Below, piece after piece: positions 63,643-64,000 of a DNA stretch of 64,000 nt. The stretch's first letter is position 1; the number at the start of each line of letters is the position of its first letter. This stretch comes from Acanthosepion lycidas. Its lineage: Eukaryota > Mollusca > Cephalopoda > Sepiida > Sepiidae. The notes beneath the pieces were generated by a model. The model ran no database searches, was not told the DNA's origin, and saw only the letters and a list, made by a program, of their open reading frames with translations. Where the stretch lies: the NCBI GenBank assembly GCA_963932145.1, contig OZ010590.1:57611886-57675885 (forward strand), in the 5' to 3' direction. The position numbers were made by a program, and so were the translations under genes.

Positions 63643-64000
63643 GTGGCCATTTCTATAAATACTTTCATGGTAATTGTTCAGATGAGCTCTTCACTATGGT
63701 ACCTATAAATTGTGAATTTAAGAACAGTACTAGACGGGTGTCGAGATCACATCAAATTACAGATGAGCTGGCTAGATGTAACTGTAAATTCTATGCTAAA
63801 AGTTTCTTTTCTTGCACTTCTCAGTTGTGGAACTCCCTTCTGGCCTCATGCTTTCTAGCCAACTTTAATCTGCAAAAATTTAAATGCAATGTCAATCACT
63901 ATCCTCCTGATTATTCTTTCCTCTTCCCACTCATTATTAATGTTTCTGTTCCTAATTCTTCCACACCATGTAACCCATTGTGTTTTAGTGGCTTTACTGT
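63643..64000 (+). pseudogene. LINE-A C-terminal fragment, runs off the window (copy 10)
   Basis: It starts at ATAAATACTTTCATGGTAATTG, then the segment GAACAGTACTAGACGGGTGTC, TTTCTTTTCTTGCACTTCTCAGTTGTGGAAC in short pieces, AAATTTAAATGCAATGTCAATC and GTGTTTTAGTGGCTTTACTGT at the window edge. The remaining terminal GGGGTGAAATG should lie just beyond 64000. Confidence 0.75.

Overview
This window reads as intergenic or deep-intronic DNA from an animal nuclear genome, most likely a coleoid cephalopod and probably an octopus. The reasons are strong AT richness, dozens of long (AT)n microsatellites, several tRNA-derived SINE families of the kind described in octopus and squid, and many decayed copies of non-LTR retrotransposons, mariner/Tc1 elements and Penelope-like elements. 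The assignment is inferred from this repertoire; no host marker gene is present. I found no intact host protein-coding gene. Nearly all open frames are short, and many encode Tyr-Ile or Cys-Val runs read from microsatellites. The recognisable protein fragments come from transposable elements, nearly all frameshifted or truncated.

Layout. 0-5 kb: a pogo-like MITE, a composite 5S rRNA-tRNA SINE, tRNA-like SINE C copies and the 3' ends of two retrotransposons. 5.4-8.7 kb: a LINE-A relic, a copy of the minisatellite-bearing repeat R3, an RTE 3' end and a 115-bp-arm palindrome. 9-14 kb: microsatellites, a long-period degenerate array (10.2-12.25 kb) and a nearly full SINE B. 14-15.1 kb: a Penelope-like element with a GIY-YIG fragment. 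15.7-16.4 kb: R3 with a 29-bp minisatellite. 17-22.5 kb: dispersed repeats, an 80-bp mariner MITE and a CpG-containing patch with a stem-loop. 22.5-26.5 kb: a second Penelope fragment, SINEs, a 117-120 bp array and a polypurine tract. 27.1-28.65 kb: a LINE-A with a YMDD reverse transcriptase motif, apparently inside a hAT-like element. 29-36 kb: RTE, twin 102-bp MITEs, R3 again, a Tc1 transposase relic and a partial palindrome. 36.5-47.6 kb: SINEs, a mariner relic, LINE-B and LINE-A relics, a 36-bp perfect hairpin, a second pogo-like MITE, and a LINE nested in an RTE copy. 48.1-49.4 kb: a near full-length mariner. 49.8-50.65 kb: a roughly 390-bp tandem repeat. 51-64 kb: more SINE, LINE and RTE fragments, a GC-richer dispersed repeat, the longest open frame (unrecognised), a 32-codon in-frame duplication and three tandem tRNA-like units next to a LINE-A that runs off the window.

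The elements do not form a pathway; they form layers. TA-targeting mariner and pogo MITEs sit in or beside (TA)n tracts, SINEs lie between microsatellites, and retrotransposon 3' ends are nested inside older copies. LINE-A, LINE-B, SINE A-E and R1-R5 are labels used only in this report. The most notable signals are the 5S-tRNA composite SINE seen at three loci, the hammerhead-like motif in three Penelope-derived fragments, the R3 family whose copies carry different internal minisatellites, and the near-perfect hairpins (42.25 kb, 19.63 kb, 31.8/32.1 kb, 55.9 kb).
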